Source: Halothece sp964463655
GTDB lineage: Bacteria > Cyanobacteriota > Cyanobacteriia > Cyanobacteriales > Rubidibacteraceae
Length of the DNA: 57,612 nt
Assembly: GCA_964463655.1 (NCBI GenBank)
Contig: CAYXDG010000013.1
Coordinates: 1 to 57,612, forward strand
Direction: 5' to 3'
Below, piece by piece: positions 37,806-46,256 of this stretch. A program made the translations under genes and the position numbers. The number at the start of each line of letters is the position of its first letter. The stretch's first letter is position 1. Under the pieces are notes generated by a model. That model saw only the letters and a program-made list of their open reading frames with translations. It was not told the DNA's origin and searched no databases.

Positions 37806-37910
37806 TATAGCAGTATGCAATCAGGTTAGGACGTTTGATTTTGGTGGGAGTGCGACCGTCTCGGTCGCTACATTGATCATAATGTCCTAAGCGAAACCCG
37901 TAGCGCTATA
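37806..37910. mobile_element. MITE copy C (105 bp)
   Basis: Starts TATAGCAGTA and ends GTAGCGCTATA. The flanks match copy A in the same orientation (ATCAGGTTAGGACGT...AATGTCCTAA). The central part with the GCGACCG-TCT-CGGTCGC hairpin is in the opposite orientation compared with copy A. It lies 25 bp upstream of the hydrolase start. Confidence 0.8.
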
Positions 37911-37962
37911 GAAAATCCCAATTTGTTCTGAAATAGTAGAGAAGAAGCATCGACTATCTATT

Positions 37963-40413
37963 CTAAGCTAAGATTGTACTTCCCATCAGCTTTAAATAGC
38001 GCCGTTCCAACTCTGCTTTTAATTCAGGATATTCCGTTAAATTCCTATCCCGAAAAATCAACTTCTCTGCTGCTTCTCTCGCTAACACTAACACCTCTTG
38101 ATCTTCCACTAAACTCGCTAAAGCAAAATCGGGAAGTCCAGACTGACGCTTTCCTAACACTTCTCCAGGGCCTCGTAAACGCATATCCATTTCTGAAATA
38201 AAAAAGCCATCTCTAGACTGTTCTAAAACATTTAAGCGCTGTCTGGCGGTATCAGTTTGCGATCCACTGATTAAAATACAATAGGATTTATGGTTTCCTC
38301 GTCCCACTCTTCCCCGCAGTTGGTGCAGTTGCGATAAGCCAAATCGTTCCGCATTTTCGATTAACATAACCGTTGCATTAGGAACATCAACACCCACTTC
38401 AATAACAGTTGTAGAAACAATGATTTGCGTTTCATTATTCCGAAAAGCCTTTAACGCTTCGTCTTTTTCTTGGGAAGTCATCCGTCCATGTAATAAGCCA
38501 ACTTTAAACTCTGGAAACTCTTTTTCTTGGAGTTTGGTTTGTTCTTCCACAGCGGAACGAACATCTAATTTTTCCGATTCTTCTACTAAAGGGAGTACAA
38601 TATAAGCCTGTCTTCCTTGAGCAATTTCTCGGCGAATTAAATCATAAGCCTGACGACGTTCTCTTCCTTTTAAGGCGGTGGTTTGAATTTCTTGTCGTCC
38701 TGGGGGGAGTTCGTCAATTTGAGACACATCTAAGTCGCCATGTAGGGTTAAGGCTAAGGTGCGGGGAATAGGGGTGGCTGTCATGCTGAGAACATGAGGC
38801 GAGTTTCCTTTATCCAGTAACCGCGCTCGTTGTTGCACGCCAAAGCGATGTTGTTCGTCGATGACGACTAATCCCAATTGCTGGAAGTTGACGGTATCTT
38901 GGATTAAGGCATGAGTCCCCACTAATAAGGGAAGTTCCCCTGTTTCCAGTTGGCGATGAATCTCTCGTCGTTTTGCGGTTTTGGTTGACCCTGTGAGCAG
39001 TTCTACGGGAAGATGAAGCAGGTTAAACCAACCGACTAATTTCTGATAATGCTGTTCGGCGAGAACTTCGGTAGGGGCCATTAAAGCAGCTTGATAACCA
39101 GACTGAATGGCTGCGAGAATGGCAAAGACGGCGACAACGGTTTTCCCAGACCCGACATCTCCTTGGACAAGACGATTCATGGGTGTTTGGGAGTTTAAGT
39201 CTTGGAGAATCTCGCTAACAACCCGTTGTTGGGCTTGTGTCAGACTAAAGGGAAGAACTTTTTTAAACTGGTCAATGAGTTTTCCTGTAGGATTGAGAAT
39301 GACGCTGTGTTCGGTTTCTCGTTGCTGTTGACGACGACTGAGAAAACCCAGTTGAAGGAAGAAAAATTCATCAAAAATCAGTCTCCGTCGTGCCTGAGCA
39401 AGGTTATCATGGTCAGCAGGGAAATGAAGGTTTTTAATGGCTTCGGAAAGAGAAATAAACCCGTATTGATTGCGTAATGTTGTTGGTAAGGGGTCTTTTA
39501 GCTTCTCTGCGGTGGGTAAAACGGTTGTCATGGCTTTTCTCACCACATCCGCAGAAACGCCTTCTGTGAGGGGATAAACGGGCAATACACGCCCAATGTT
39601 AATGGATTCAATCTCCCCCCCTGGAGAGTCTAAGAGTTCGATTTCGGGGTTGTCGAGGGTGATTCCATATTTATTCTTTTTCACTAGCCCTGATGCAGCC
39701 ACGATCGCGCCTCTGGGGTATAATTTCTTTTGTTTCTCTTGCCATCCGCGATTGGTGAACCGAGTTCCTGCAAAAAACCGACTGAGTTTCACTTCTCCTG
39801 TGCGGTCTCTAATCACTAATTGAAAAATGCTCAGTTTCTTATTTTTCGGACTGGTAAAGCAGTTACAGCTTTTCACACTCCCGACAATTGTAACGGTTTC
39901 TCCTGCTTCTAAGTCGGAAATATTCACCTGACGCGCATAATCAATGTGTTCACGGGGATAATAAAACAACACATCACGCACCGTTGTTAAGCCAAGACGA
40001 GATAAACTATTAGCGCGACTCTTTCCAATATCGGGAACTTCATTTAAAGACTGATCAATTCCTAAATCGTTTGCTTGTCGAACAGGCGTTTTTGTTTGCG
40101 GTTGCTTCGCAGAAGAAGAAGAAACAGTGTCTGGTTTTCCCTGTTGGACATCTTTTAAGAGACGACTGGCTTTAATGACTAACTGCTGACGGTCAGACAC
40201 ACTTTTTTCCTCATAACTGGCGAAGGCTTGGGCTAAGTTCCGCCAGCGCCGTTGTTGATCTAAAGTGGCTTGGGGGGGAACTTTTCCAAAGGTGAGACAA
40301 AGAAACTCGCTAAAGCGATATTGTTTCCCCATGATGTTGGAATAACCTGCTTTGGCTTCCACCGCAAGGGCTTTATGGAGACGTTCCCAGTCGAGTGTGT
40401 TTGCGTCTGTCAT
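37963..40413 (-). CDS. recG: ATP-dependent DNA helicase RecG
   Basis: 816 residues. RecG reverses stalled replication forks and branch-migrates Holliday junctions. An N-terminal extension (about 1-120), usual in cyanobacterial RecG, precedes a helix-hairpin-like segment (VPDIGKSRANSLSRLGL) and the wedge/OB domain. The helicase core has Walker A GDVGSGKT, the DEQH box (VVIDEQHRFGVQQRA), MTATPIPRTLAL and the C-terminal motif VI (QLRGRVGRG). Full length and intact. Confidence 0.96.
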   Translation of the reverse strand: MTDANTLDWERLHKALAVEAKAGYSNIMGKQYRFSEFLCLTFGKVPPQATLDQQRRWRNLAQAFASYEEKSVSDRQQLVIKASRLLKDVQQGKPDTVSSSSAKQPQTKTPVRQANDLGIDQSLNEVPDIGKSRANSLSRLGLTTVRDVLFYYPREHIDYARQVNISDLEAGETVTIVGSVKSCNCFTSPKNKKLSIFQLVIRDRTGEVKLSRFFAGTRFTNRGWQEKQKKLYPRGAIVAASGLVKKNKYGITLDNPEIELLDSPGGEIESINIGRVLPVYPLTEGVSADVVRKAMTTVLPTAEKLKDPLPTTLRNQYGFISLSEAIKNLHFPADHDNLAQARRRLIFDEFFFLQLGFLSRRQQQRETEHSVILNPTGKLIDQFKKVLPFSLTQAQQRVVSEILQDLNSQTPMNRLVQGDVGSGKTVVAVFAILAAIQSGYQAALMAPTEVLAEQHYQKLVGWFNLLHLPVELLTGSTKTAKRREIHRQLETGELPLLVGTHALIQDTVNFQQLGLVVIDEQHRFGVQQRARLLDKGNSPHVLSMTATPIPRTLALTLHGDLDVSQIDELPPGRQEIQTTALKGRERRQAYDLIRREIAQGRQAYIVLPLVEESEKLDVRSAVEEQTKLQEKEFPEFKVGLLHGRMTSQEKDEALKAFRNNETQIIVSTTVIEVGVDVPNATVMLIENAERFGLSQLHQLRGRVGRGNHKSYCILISGSQTDTARQRLNVLEQSRDGFFISEMDMRLRGPGEVLGKRQSGLPDFALASLVEDQEVLVLAREAAEKLIFRDRNLTEYPELKAELERRYLKLMGSTILA

Positions 40414-40583
40414 CAGGTCAATGAATATTTAGTCATGAAATTCTTTGTCCCTTGATCACCAATGACAAAGAACAAACTCTTTTCTATGTTTTTAGGGTAA
40501 CACTTGCCGAATTTTGTCCAAAAATGAACCATTCAACGCAGAAGATGTCCATTTGTATTGAAAGCGCTGGTAATGATATCCCG

Positions 40584-40684
40584 TTACTGTTCTAACCAAC
40601 TTTGCAAATCTTCAACAGAGGTAAAATCTCGGCTTGTTCAAGGGAGGTTTGAAAGATTTGATAGAAAATGTCATCGGTTTTCAT
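40584..40684 (-). pseudogene. Remnant of an Rpn/DUF4351-like nuclease gene
   Basis: On the minus strand an ATG at 40684 gives MKTDDIFYQIFQTSLEQAE, which resembles the N-terminus of Rpn-family (PD-(D/E)xK, transposase-like) proteins. After a frame change the sequence ends FTSVEDLQSWLEQ and stops at 40584, resembling their C-terminus. The roughly 250 central residues are missing. It is the only content noticed in the 401-bp stretch 40414-40814. Confidence 0.5.
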
Positions 40685-40814
40685 GCTCCATTTTTTCTAA
40701 TGAGCTTTGATGGTAACAGCGATCGCGCCCTCAGTTGATCGGAAAATCTGAGTTATCCCCTAATACTTTGTCGTATGCGATCGCTTACCCTTGACAACTA
40801 TCTAAAAAGTCAGC

Positions 40815-40985
40815 TTAAACAATTCCTAATAAGGATAACAAGCCTTTTCCTGTAAAATATTCTAGGAGTAATAATGAGACAAAGCCAATCATTGCAGCGC
40901 GACCGTTGAGGCGTTCTGCGTACTGATTAAAGCCAAATTTCGGTTCTTGGGTATTTGGGGTAACACTGGGTTGAGGTTGATTCAT
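40815..40985 (-). CDS. High-light-inducible protein (HLIP)
   Basis: 56 residues from the Met at 40985 (an upstream Met at 41024 is less likely). One membrane helix with the chlorophyll-binding motif ERLNGRAAMIGFV, then a short end. HLIPs sit in the thylakoid membrane and protect newly made or stressed photosystem II by quenching. Typically induced by high light and stress. Monocistronic here. It is diagnostic for a cyanobacterium. Confidence 0.92.
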   Translation of the reverse strand: MNQPQPSVTPNTQEPKFGFNQYAERLNGRAAMIGFVSLLLLEYFTGKGLLSLLGIV

Positions 40986-41133
40986 AGTTGTTAATTGATT
41001 AGTTGGATGATTCCCGTAGGTCATAGGTCGAGCCGTAGAGCCTCGTGCTTTATCTTTCCTATCAGTTTAGAACCAAGTCGTAGGAATTGCGCTTTTAATA
41101 CCTAGCTGTTTTATCTCCAAAGCTCTCTGAAAC

Positions 41134-41404
41134 CTAGCGGAGTGAGCGTTTAGTCTTAGATGGGTCTTGCCGACAATCTAAAACCCGATAAACTCTGATT
41201 TCATTTTCAATAATCTTGTAATAAATGGCATAAGGAAATTTTTTGGCAAGGAGACAGTGATAACCGTTGATGTTGCGATGGATTCCAGCATAAAATTCAA
41301 GGGAGTCTATGTCTGAAAACAAAGAGTTTAGAAAATATTCTCTCAATTCCTACTTTTGTGCTTCGTAAAACTTTTGTCGCCAAGGTTAAGATGACAATCT
41401 TCAC
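41134..41404 (-). pseudogene. RelE/ParE-type toxin, frameshifted
   Basis: The C-terminal 60 residues are intact in one frame (NSLFSDIDSLEFYAGIHR, AKKFPYAIYYKIIE, RVLDCRQDP), typical of a ParE-like toxin that pairs with addiction-module antitoxins. The N-terminus begins with GTG at 41404, two bases after the antitoxin stop (KIVILTLATK), but several one-base indels between about 41345 and 41375 break the frame. Restoring them gives SFYEAQKVGI before the intact part. Non-functional toxin. Confidence 0.75.
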
Positions 41405-41405
41405 T

Positions 41406-41618
41406 CTAATTTTCCCTCAGCATCCGCTTGGATTCTTCCCAATCCATGAAGGTTTCTTTCCCTTCAGCAATCGATCGCTCTGTTTCTTCTAATGCTTCAC
41501 GATGCCATTGAGGAGGCTCAAACTCTTCTGAATTGCGACTTAAATCTGACCAAAGAGCTTCCATCAATTTCAACTTTTCTGCTTTGGGAAGGCGCATTAC
41601 TTGTTTTTCGAGTGTCAT
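41406..41618 (-). CDS. Addiction-module antitoxin
   Basis: 70 residues. MRLPKAEKLKLMEALWSDL and the C-terminal region (PPQWHREALEETERSIAEG) are typical of the putative addiction module component family found next to ParE-like toxins. The gene is intact although its toxin partner is broken. Confidence 0.85.
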   Translation of the reverse strand: MTLEKQVMRLPKAEKLKLMEALWSDLSRNSEEFEPPQWHREALEETERSIAEGKETFMDWEESKRMLREN

Positions 41619-41778
41619 TTGATCGCGTAAGATTCTAAGTTACTGGGTCTATCTTAGCAACTTCATCAAAGTGCGGCGATCGCGCTTCCGCTTATTCCAA
41701 CTTGCGATCAAGTTCACCAAAAAATGTGAGATTTTTACTGACTTCAGTCTAGTTGGCTGCAAGGAATTGTTAGGCTTA

Positions 41779-42168
41779 CTATGGATAAGTCAAGAGATTG
41801 AGTTTTTGAATGAATCGGTAGTCTCGTTAGTTTTTGGTAATCAGAGGATAATCCCTGATCATCGCTGTTGCTGCAATCAAACTATCAGCAATCAGTAAGC
41901 CATGACTGAGCCGATAAACTCGCAATAATTCAACTGCTTGCTCTGAAATCGGTTGGTCAATTCTAATCATCTCAAAGCGTTGGAGAAACTTTTCTAAAGT
42001 CTGCAATTCTAATTGATTAGCACAGCCAACAATTAACTCCATTTGTGTAACAATGCTAATTGCTAATTTAGAATTTGATTGTAATTGTTGCAGACAATTT
42101 GCTGCTTCAGGTATCCCACGACCAAAATCAATTAAGATATCTGTATTGATTATGGTTGTCTTAGTCAT
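41779..42168 (-). pseudogene. VapC-type PIN toxin with premature stop
   Basis: The frame from the ATG at 42168 reads MTKTTIINTDILIDFGRG with PIN acidic residues, ELIVGC, and LLIADSLIAATA. It stops at 41827 after PLITKN. The same frame continues past the TAA with RDYRFIQKLNLLTYP and a stop at 41779, the normal end of this family. A CAA to TAA change would explain it. About 16 C-terminal residues are lost; residual activity cannot be excluded. Confidence 0.8.
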
Positions 42169-42406
42169 GAGTTTTTGACCACTCATTTTCTCGCAAATTT
42201 CATACCCATGCACTGCTATCATCTAAATTTTGACGATCGCGCCACATCCCCAGAAATGGATCATTCTTTAAATCAGTATCGGATGAAGGAGGGGTTGATT
42301 CTTCCTGTTGATGTTTTTGCTTCAAAAATGCGATCAGTCTGAGAACTTCAGTCTGTGCTTCCCTAGGTAGTGCGAAAAATTCCCTTAATAATTCTTGGTT
42401 TGTCAT
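42161..42406 (-). pseudogene. VapB-type antitoxin with premature stop
   Basis: Starts MTNQELLREFFALPREAQTE and reads to SSAWV, then TGA at 42200. Beyond it the same frame continues NLRENEWSKTHD to a TAA at 42161 that overlaps the vapC start. The normal ending of such antitoxins has Arg after AWV, so a CGA to TGA change is likely. About 13 C-terminal residues, normally in the toxin-binding part, are lost. Confidence 0.75.
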
Positions 42407-42482
42407 CTTTAGGCTTTTAGGATTGGATCATGCTGGCTGCTTCTATCTTAAATACTAAGGAAGGGTTGCTCAATAGAGCGCG

Positions 42483-42581
42483 ATCGCTGCTTCTTTCCCA
42501 AAACACTCGATGTGGCGAAGCCACCGCTCTACGAGCATCGCGCTTTATCTTTTCTCTCAATCTACAGGAACAAGCGATCGC
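42483..42581 (+). repeat. 99-bp direct repeat, left copy
   Basis: Starts ATCGCTGCTTC, contains GATGTGGCGAAGCCACC and ACGAGCATCGCGC, and ends in the HIP1 octamer at 42574-42581. It matches 43199-43297 at the same length and can fold (CTCG...CGAG with an inner TGGC-GAA-GCCA hairpin). It lies just before the plus-strand toxin-antitoxin pair. Confidence 0.85.
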
Positions 42582-42622
42582 GCAGAGAGTAAAATAGAGT
42601 AAAGTTGAGATCGAGTTGACTG

Positions 42623-42886
42623 ATGACAAAAACGGTTGAAGGATTTTATCAAGACGGATACATTCAAATCAGTGAATTACCCCAAGGAGTCAGTGAACAG
42701 ACTCAAGTTCTGGTGACATTCTTGGAATCGGGAAAATTAAGCCCCAGTCAGTTACGCTCTCTTGCGGAACAGTTGGAGACACTAGCAGGGATTCAGCAAG
42801 GATTTGATGAACTCAATGCGGGACAAACTCGTCCCCTTGCGGATTTCAGTCAAGAGATGCAGCGCAAGTATGACATTTCAAGTTGA
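42623..42886 (+). CDS. Antitoxin-like protein
   Basis: 87 residues. The N-terminal beta segment (KTVEGFYQDGYIQISELPQG) resembles AbrB/DUF-type antitoxins of cyanobacteria. The C-terminus is helical and overlaps the start of a ParE-like toxin frame (42870). Identified mostly by its position. The downstream toxin is broken while this gene is intact. Confidence 0.65.
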   Translation: MTKTVEGFYQDGYIQISELPQGVSEQTQVLVTFLESGKLSPSQLRSLAEQLETLAGIQQGFDELNAGQTRPLADFSQEMQRKYDISS

Positions 42887-43199
42887 AATTACTCCCATTG
42901 CTGAAGCGCAAATTGAAAAAGCCTATCAATGATATCGGGAGCGTAACCCAGAGTTTGCGGATCGCTGGTTTCGAGAATTAATGAACGCGATCGCAACACT
43001 TCAGGAAAAGCCACGTCGGTTTTCCTTAGCAGTAGAACATCAAATCTTTAATGAGGAAGTGCGACAACTGTTATATGGTAAATCTAAAAGTATCTATCGG
43101 GTGCTTTTTACGATTCGAGGGAATACAGTGTATGTTTTATATGTGCGTCATGGTTCTCAAGCGCCAATGACAACAGAAGATTTAGAGGATGGTAACTAA
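42870..43199 (+). pseudogene. RelE/ParE-type toxin with internal stop
   Basis: The ATG at 42870 overlaps the antitoxin end. It reads MTFQVEITPIAEAQIEKAYQ, then TGA at 42930-42932, then in the same frame YRERNPEFADRWFRELMNAI through KSKSIYRVLFTIRG to a stop at 43199. The family has Trp at the stop position (YxWYxER), so TGG to TGA is the likely change. The remainder after the stop could at best give a truncated product from an internal ATG at 42981. Confidence 0.8.
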
Positions 43200-43297
43200 T
43201 CGCTGCTTCCTTCTCAAAACGCTCGATGTGGCGAAGCCACCGCTCTACGAGCATCGCGCCTTCACTTTCCTCTCAGTTTAGATGAATACGCGATCGC
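43199..43297 (+). repeat. 99-bp direct repeat, right copy
   Basis: Begins at the last base of the toxin stop codon and ends in the HIP1 octamer at 43290-43297. It is in the same orientation as the copy at 42483-42581, so the two flank the toxin-antitoxin pair. Confidence 0.85.
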
Positions 43298-43670
43298 TAG
43301 TTACTAAAGTAAGTAACTATTTGCACAAGCGCGTCCACTGCTCAGCAATTAATCTCGGTAAAACATAAGATGAATTATGATTTACATCATGCCAAGCAGC
43401 ATCATCTCCTGACTCGTCAGAAGCCCATAGACGAAGCAAACGTCGATTCTCTGTTAACAATGATTAAAGTGGGAAAAATGCTAAATACAGTAATTTGCGT
43501 TAAAAAACTATTCTTTGATGGGTCGCGCGATGCGCTTCGCGCTCGGTCTGGCGACCTACGCGCACGCAAAAATGCGTGAATAATTAAATAATCTATTAGC
43601 AAACTGGCGTCAAATCAAGGAATCGTGAACTACCATGAGAAATAGAAATTAACAAGGAAAAGGATAGCCG
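43298..43670. other. Intergenic stretch with palindromes
   Basis: No supported gene. At 43521-43577 there are stacked inverted repeats (GGTCGC...GCGACC around GCGCGATGCGCTTCGCGC, then CACGCA-AAAA-TGCGTG), typical of cyanobacterial intergenic palindromes. A 69-codon open frame here (from 43370) runs into these palindromes and is not credible. Confidence 0.6.
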
Positions 43671-46256
43671 ATGACAGCAGCAGTTGAGCAACTGATCACC
43701 CCAGAAATCAATCGACCCGCCCGTTATTTAGGAAACGAACAAGGAACAAAACACAAGCCCTGGGATAGCGCAACAGTGCGCTGGGTTCTCACCTACCCAG
43801 AAATTTACGAAGTGGGTGCATCCAACTTGGGTCATGTGATTTTATACAATATTCTCAATGCTCAACCGCGACAACTGTGCGATCGCGCTTATCTTCCTGC
43901 ACCGGATCTCGCCTCCAAACTGCGGGAAACAAACACTCCCTTATTTGCTCTGGAAAATCGTCGGTCAGTTAGTGACTTCGATATTTTAGGGTTTAGTCTC
44001 AGTTATGAACTGGGGGCAACCAATATCCTCGAAATGCTTGATCTTGCTGGGATTCCCCTCACTTGGCAAGAACGAGACAAGGGCGATTATCCCCTCATTT
44101 TCGCCGGTGGACAAACAGCAACCTCGAACCCTGAACCTTATGCGGACTTTTTTGATTTTATTGCCCTCGGGGATGGCGAAGAACTCCTCCCAGAAGTGGG
44201 GCTGATTATTGAAGAAGGGAAAAAAGAAGGACTGAGTAAAAACGAATTACTCCTCGATTTAGCGCAAGTGCCTGGAGTTTATGTGCCACGGTTCTACGCA
44301 ATGCAACCAGATGGAACGGTACACCCCACACGCGAGGATGTTCCAGAGAAAATTATCCGGCGGGTGGCGCGACCGATGCCGGCTTATTCCATTGGTTTAG
44401 TCCCTTATGTGGAAACGGTTCATGATCGCCTCAGTGTCGAAATTAGACGGGGTTGTACTCGGGGCTGTCGCTTCTGTCAACCGGGAATGCTGACTCGTCC
44501 CGCCCATGATGTGGAACCGGAACAGGTGGTGGAAACCATTGAGAAAGGTATCCGCGAAACGGGCTACAATGAGTTTTCCTTGCTATCTCTCAGTTGTTCC
44601 GACTATCTTTCCCTCCCAGCAGTGGGAATGGAAGTGAAAAACCGTCTTCAAGATGAAAATATTTCCCTCTCGCTTCCCAGTCAACGGGTGGATCGTTTTG
44701 ATGAAAATATCGCCAATATCATCGGTGGAAACCGCAAAAGTGGTTTGACGTTCGCACCAGAAGCGGGAACGCAACGGATGCGGGATGTCATCAATAAAGG
44801 GTTAACCAATGAAGAACTCTTGCGCGGAGTCAAAACGGCCTTTGAACAAGGTTGGGATAAGGTCAAGCTCTACTTTATGATTGGTTTACCCGGTGAAACC
44901 GATGCCGATGTCATTGGTATTGCGGAAACCATCCGTTGGCTGCGTCAAGAATGCCGGCTGAAAGGACGCAAACGACTTGATTTTAATGTCACCATCTCCA
45001 ACTTTACCCCGAAACCGCACACGCCGTTCCAGTGGCATTCTGTATCAACTTCTGAGTTTATCCGCAAACAAGACTTACTGCGAGACGAGTTTCGACGGAT
45101 GAAAGGGGTGAAAGTGAACTTTACCGACGTTCGTATCTCGGCAATGGAAGATTTTGTTGGACGCGGCGATCGCCGCTTGGTTCCTGTGGTGCGTCGTGCT
45201 TGGGAACTGGGCGCTGGTATGGATGCGTGGTGGGAAAGTTTAGAAAAAGCCTACAATGCTTGGGAAACTGCCATTGCTGATGCCGGTTTAGACTGGAAAT
45301 ATCGCCAAGTGGAGAATGGCGAATGGGATTGGGAAACTATGGCGAGTGGCACGCAAAATGACCGCTTAGATGCGCCTCTGCCTTGGGATCACATGGATAC
45401 GGGGATTGATAAAAACTGGCTGAAAGAGGACTTAAAACGCGCCTTAGAAGCTGCAACGGTTCCCGATTGTTCCTATGCCGGTTGTTCCCATTGTGGGGTC
45501 TGCGGGATCGATTTTGGTCATAATATTGTCGTGGAACCGCCAGAAATCCCCACCTTTGAAGGACATTTCCAACCGGATCAAACCCGAGAACAACGGGTTC
45601 GGGTACGCTTTAGCAAGGAAGGGGAAATGCGCCTCGTCAGTCATTTAGATTTGGTGCGTCTCTTTGATCGCGCTGTGCGACGGGCCAAACTTCCCATTTC
45701 TTTCACAGGGGGCTATCATCCTGGACCTCGGATTAGTATTGCTAACGCCCTTTCTCTAGGGATGAGTAGTAGTGGCGAAATCGTGGATTTTGACCTCAAA
45801 GAAAACTATGATTTAGACGCATTTGAGAAACAACTTTCCGAACAACTTCCCAATGGCATTCATATCGAGTCGGTAGAATCGGTCAGCCTGAAAAATTCGG
45901 CAACCAGCTTGTTAGAAAAAGCGGAATATTTCGTAACGGTAGAAGCACAAACGCCTGTTTCGGAAGCGCAATGGCAAGCGGCGTTACAAGCAATGTTTAA
46001 CCGCGAGGAAATCTTGTGGGAGAAAACGACCAAATCGGGGAAAAAGAAAACCTTAAATCTGCGCGATCGCGCCTTTGATTTCTCCTTTGTCGAACAACTG
46101 GATGAACGCACGGCAAAACTGCGGTATCTGGGCAGTTGTCGCAATGATGGCACATTACTTAATCCCGAACACTTTGTCTATATGTTGGAACAAGTCATGG
46201 AGATGGACTTACAGTTAAATCATGCTCATCGTCAACAGTTAATTTTGCAAGTGTAA
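43671..46256 (+). CDS. Radical SAM protein with B12-binding-like and DUF2344 domains
   Basis: 861 residues. The N-terminal part resembles a B12-binding fold (about 35-180). The radical SAM core has C262, C266, C269 in RRGCTRGCRFCQPG. The C-terminal DUF2344 domain (about 640-860) starts near VRVRFSKEGEMRLVSHLD. This matches the TIGR03960-type family fused to TIGR03936. Widespread in cyanobacteria; its substrate is unknown, though an RNA or ribosome link has been suggested for relatives of DUF2344. Complete. Stands alone. Confidence 0.9.
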   Translation: MTAAVEQLITPEINRPARYLGNEQGTKHKPWDSATVRWVLTYPEIYEVGASNLGHVILYNILNAQPRQLCDRAYLPAPDLASKLRETNTPLFALENRRSVSDFDILGFSLSYELGATNILEMLDLAGIPLTWQERDKGDYPLIFAGGQTATSNPEPYADFFDFIALGDGEELLPEVGLIIEEGKKEGLSKNELLLDLAQVPGVYVPRFYAMQPDGTVHPTREDVPEKIIRRVARPMPAYSIGLVPYVETVHDRLSVEIRRGCTRGCRFCQPGMLTRPAHDVEPEQVVETIEKGIRETGYNEFSLLSLSCSDYLSLPAVGMEVKNRLQDENISLSLPSQRVDRFDENIANIIGGNRKSGLTFAPEAGTQRMRDVINKGLTNEELLRGVKTAFEQGWDKVKLYFMIGLPGETDADVIGIAETIRWLRQECRLKGRKRLDFNVTISNFTPKPHTPFQWHSVSTSEFIRKQDLLRDEFRRMKGVKVNFTDVRISAMEDFVGRGDRRLVPVVRRAWELGAGMDAWWESLEKAYNAWETAIADAGLDWKYRQVENGEWDWETMASGTQNDRLDAPLPWDHMDTGIDKNWLKEDLKRALEAATVPDCSYAGCSHCGVCGIDFGHNIVVEPPEIPTFEGHFQPDQTREQRVRVRFSKEGEMRLVSHLDLVRLFDRAVRRAKLPISFTGGYHPGPRISIANALSLGMSSSGEIVDFDLKENYDLDAFEKQLSEQLPNGIHIESVESVSLKNSATSLLEKAEYFVTVEAQTPVSEAQWQAALQAMFNREEILWEKTTKSGKKKTLNLRDRAFDFSFVEQLDERTAKLRYLGSCRNDGTLLNPEHFVYMLEQVMEMDLQLNHAHRQQLILQV

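Noticed and set aside
37782..37820. Upstream start of the alpha/beta hydrolase
   Set aside because: The extension would begin inside MITE copy C; the Met at 37781 has a good ribosome binding site.
42417..42629. 70-codon minus-strand frame
   Set aside because: It lies mostly in the 99-bp direct repeat and HIP1-rich DNA, with no recognisable protein features.
43370..43579. 69-codon plus-strand frame
   Set aside because: Its second half is formed by palindromic repeats; composition is unlike a protein.
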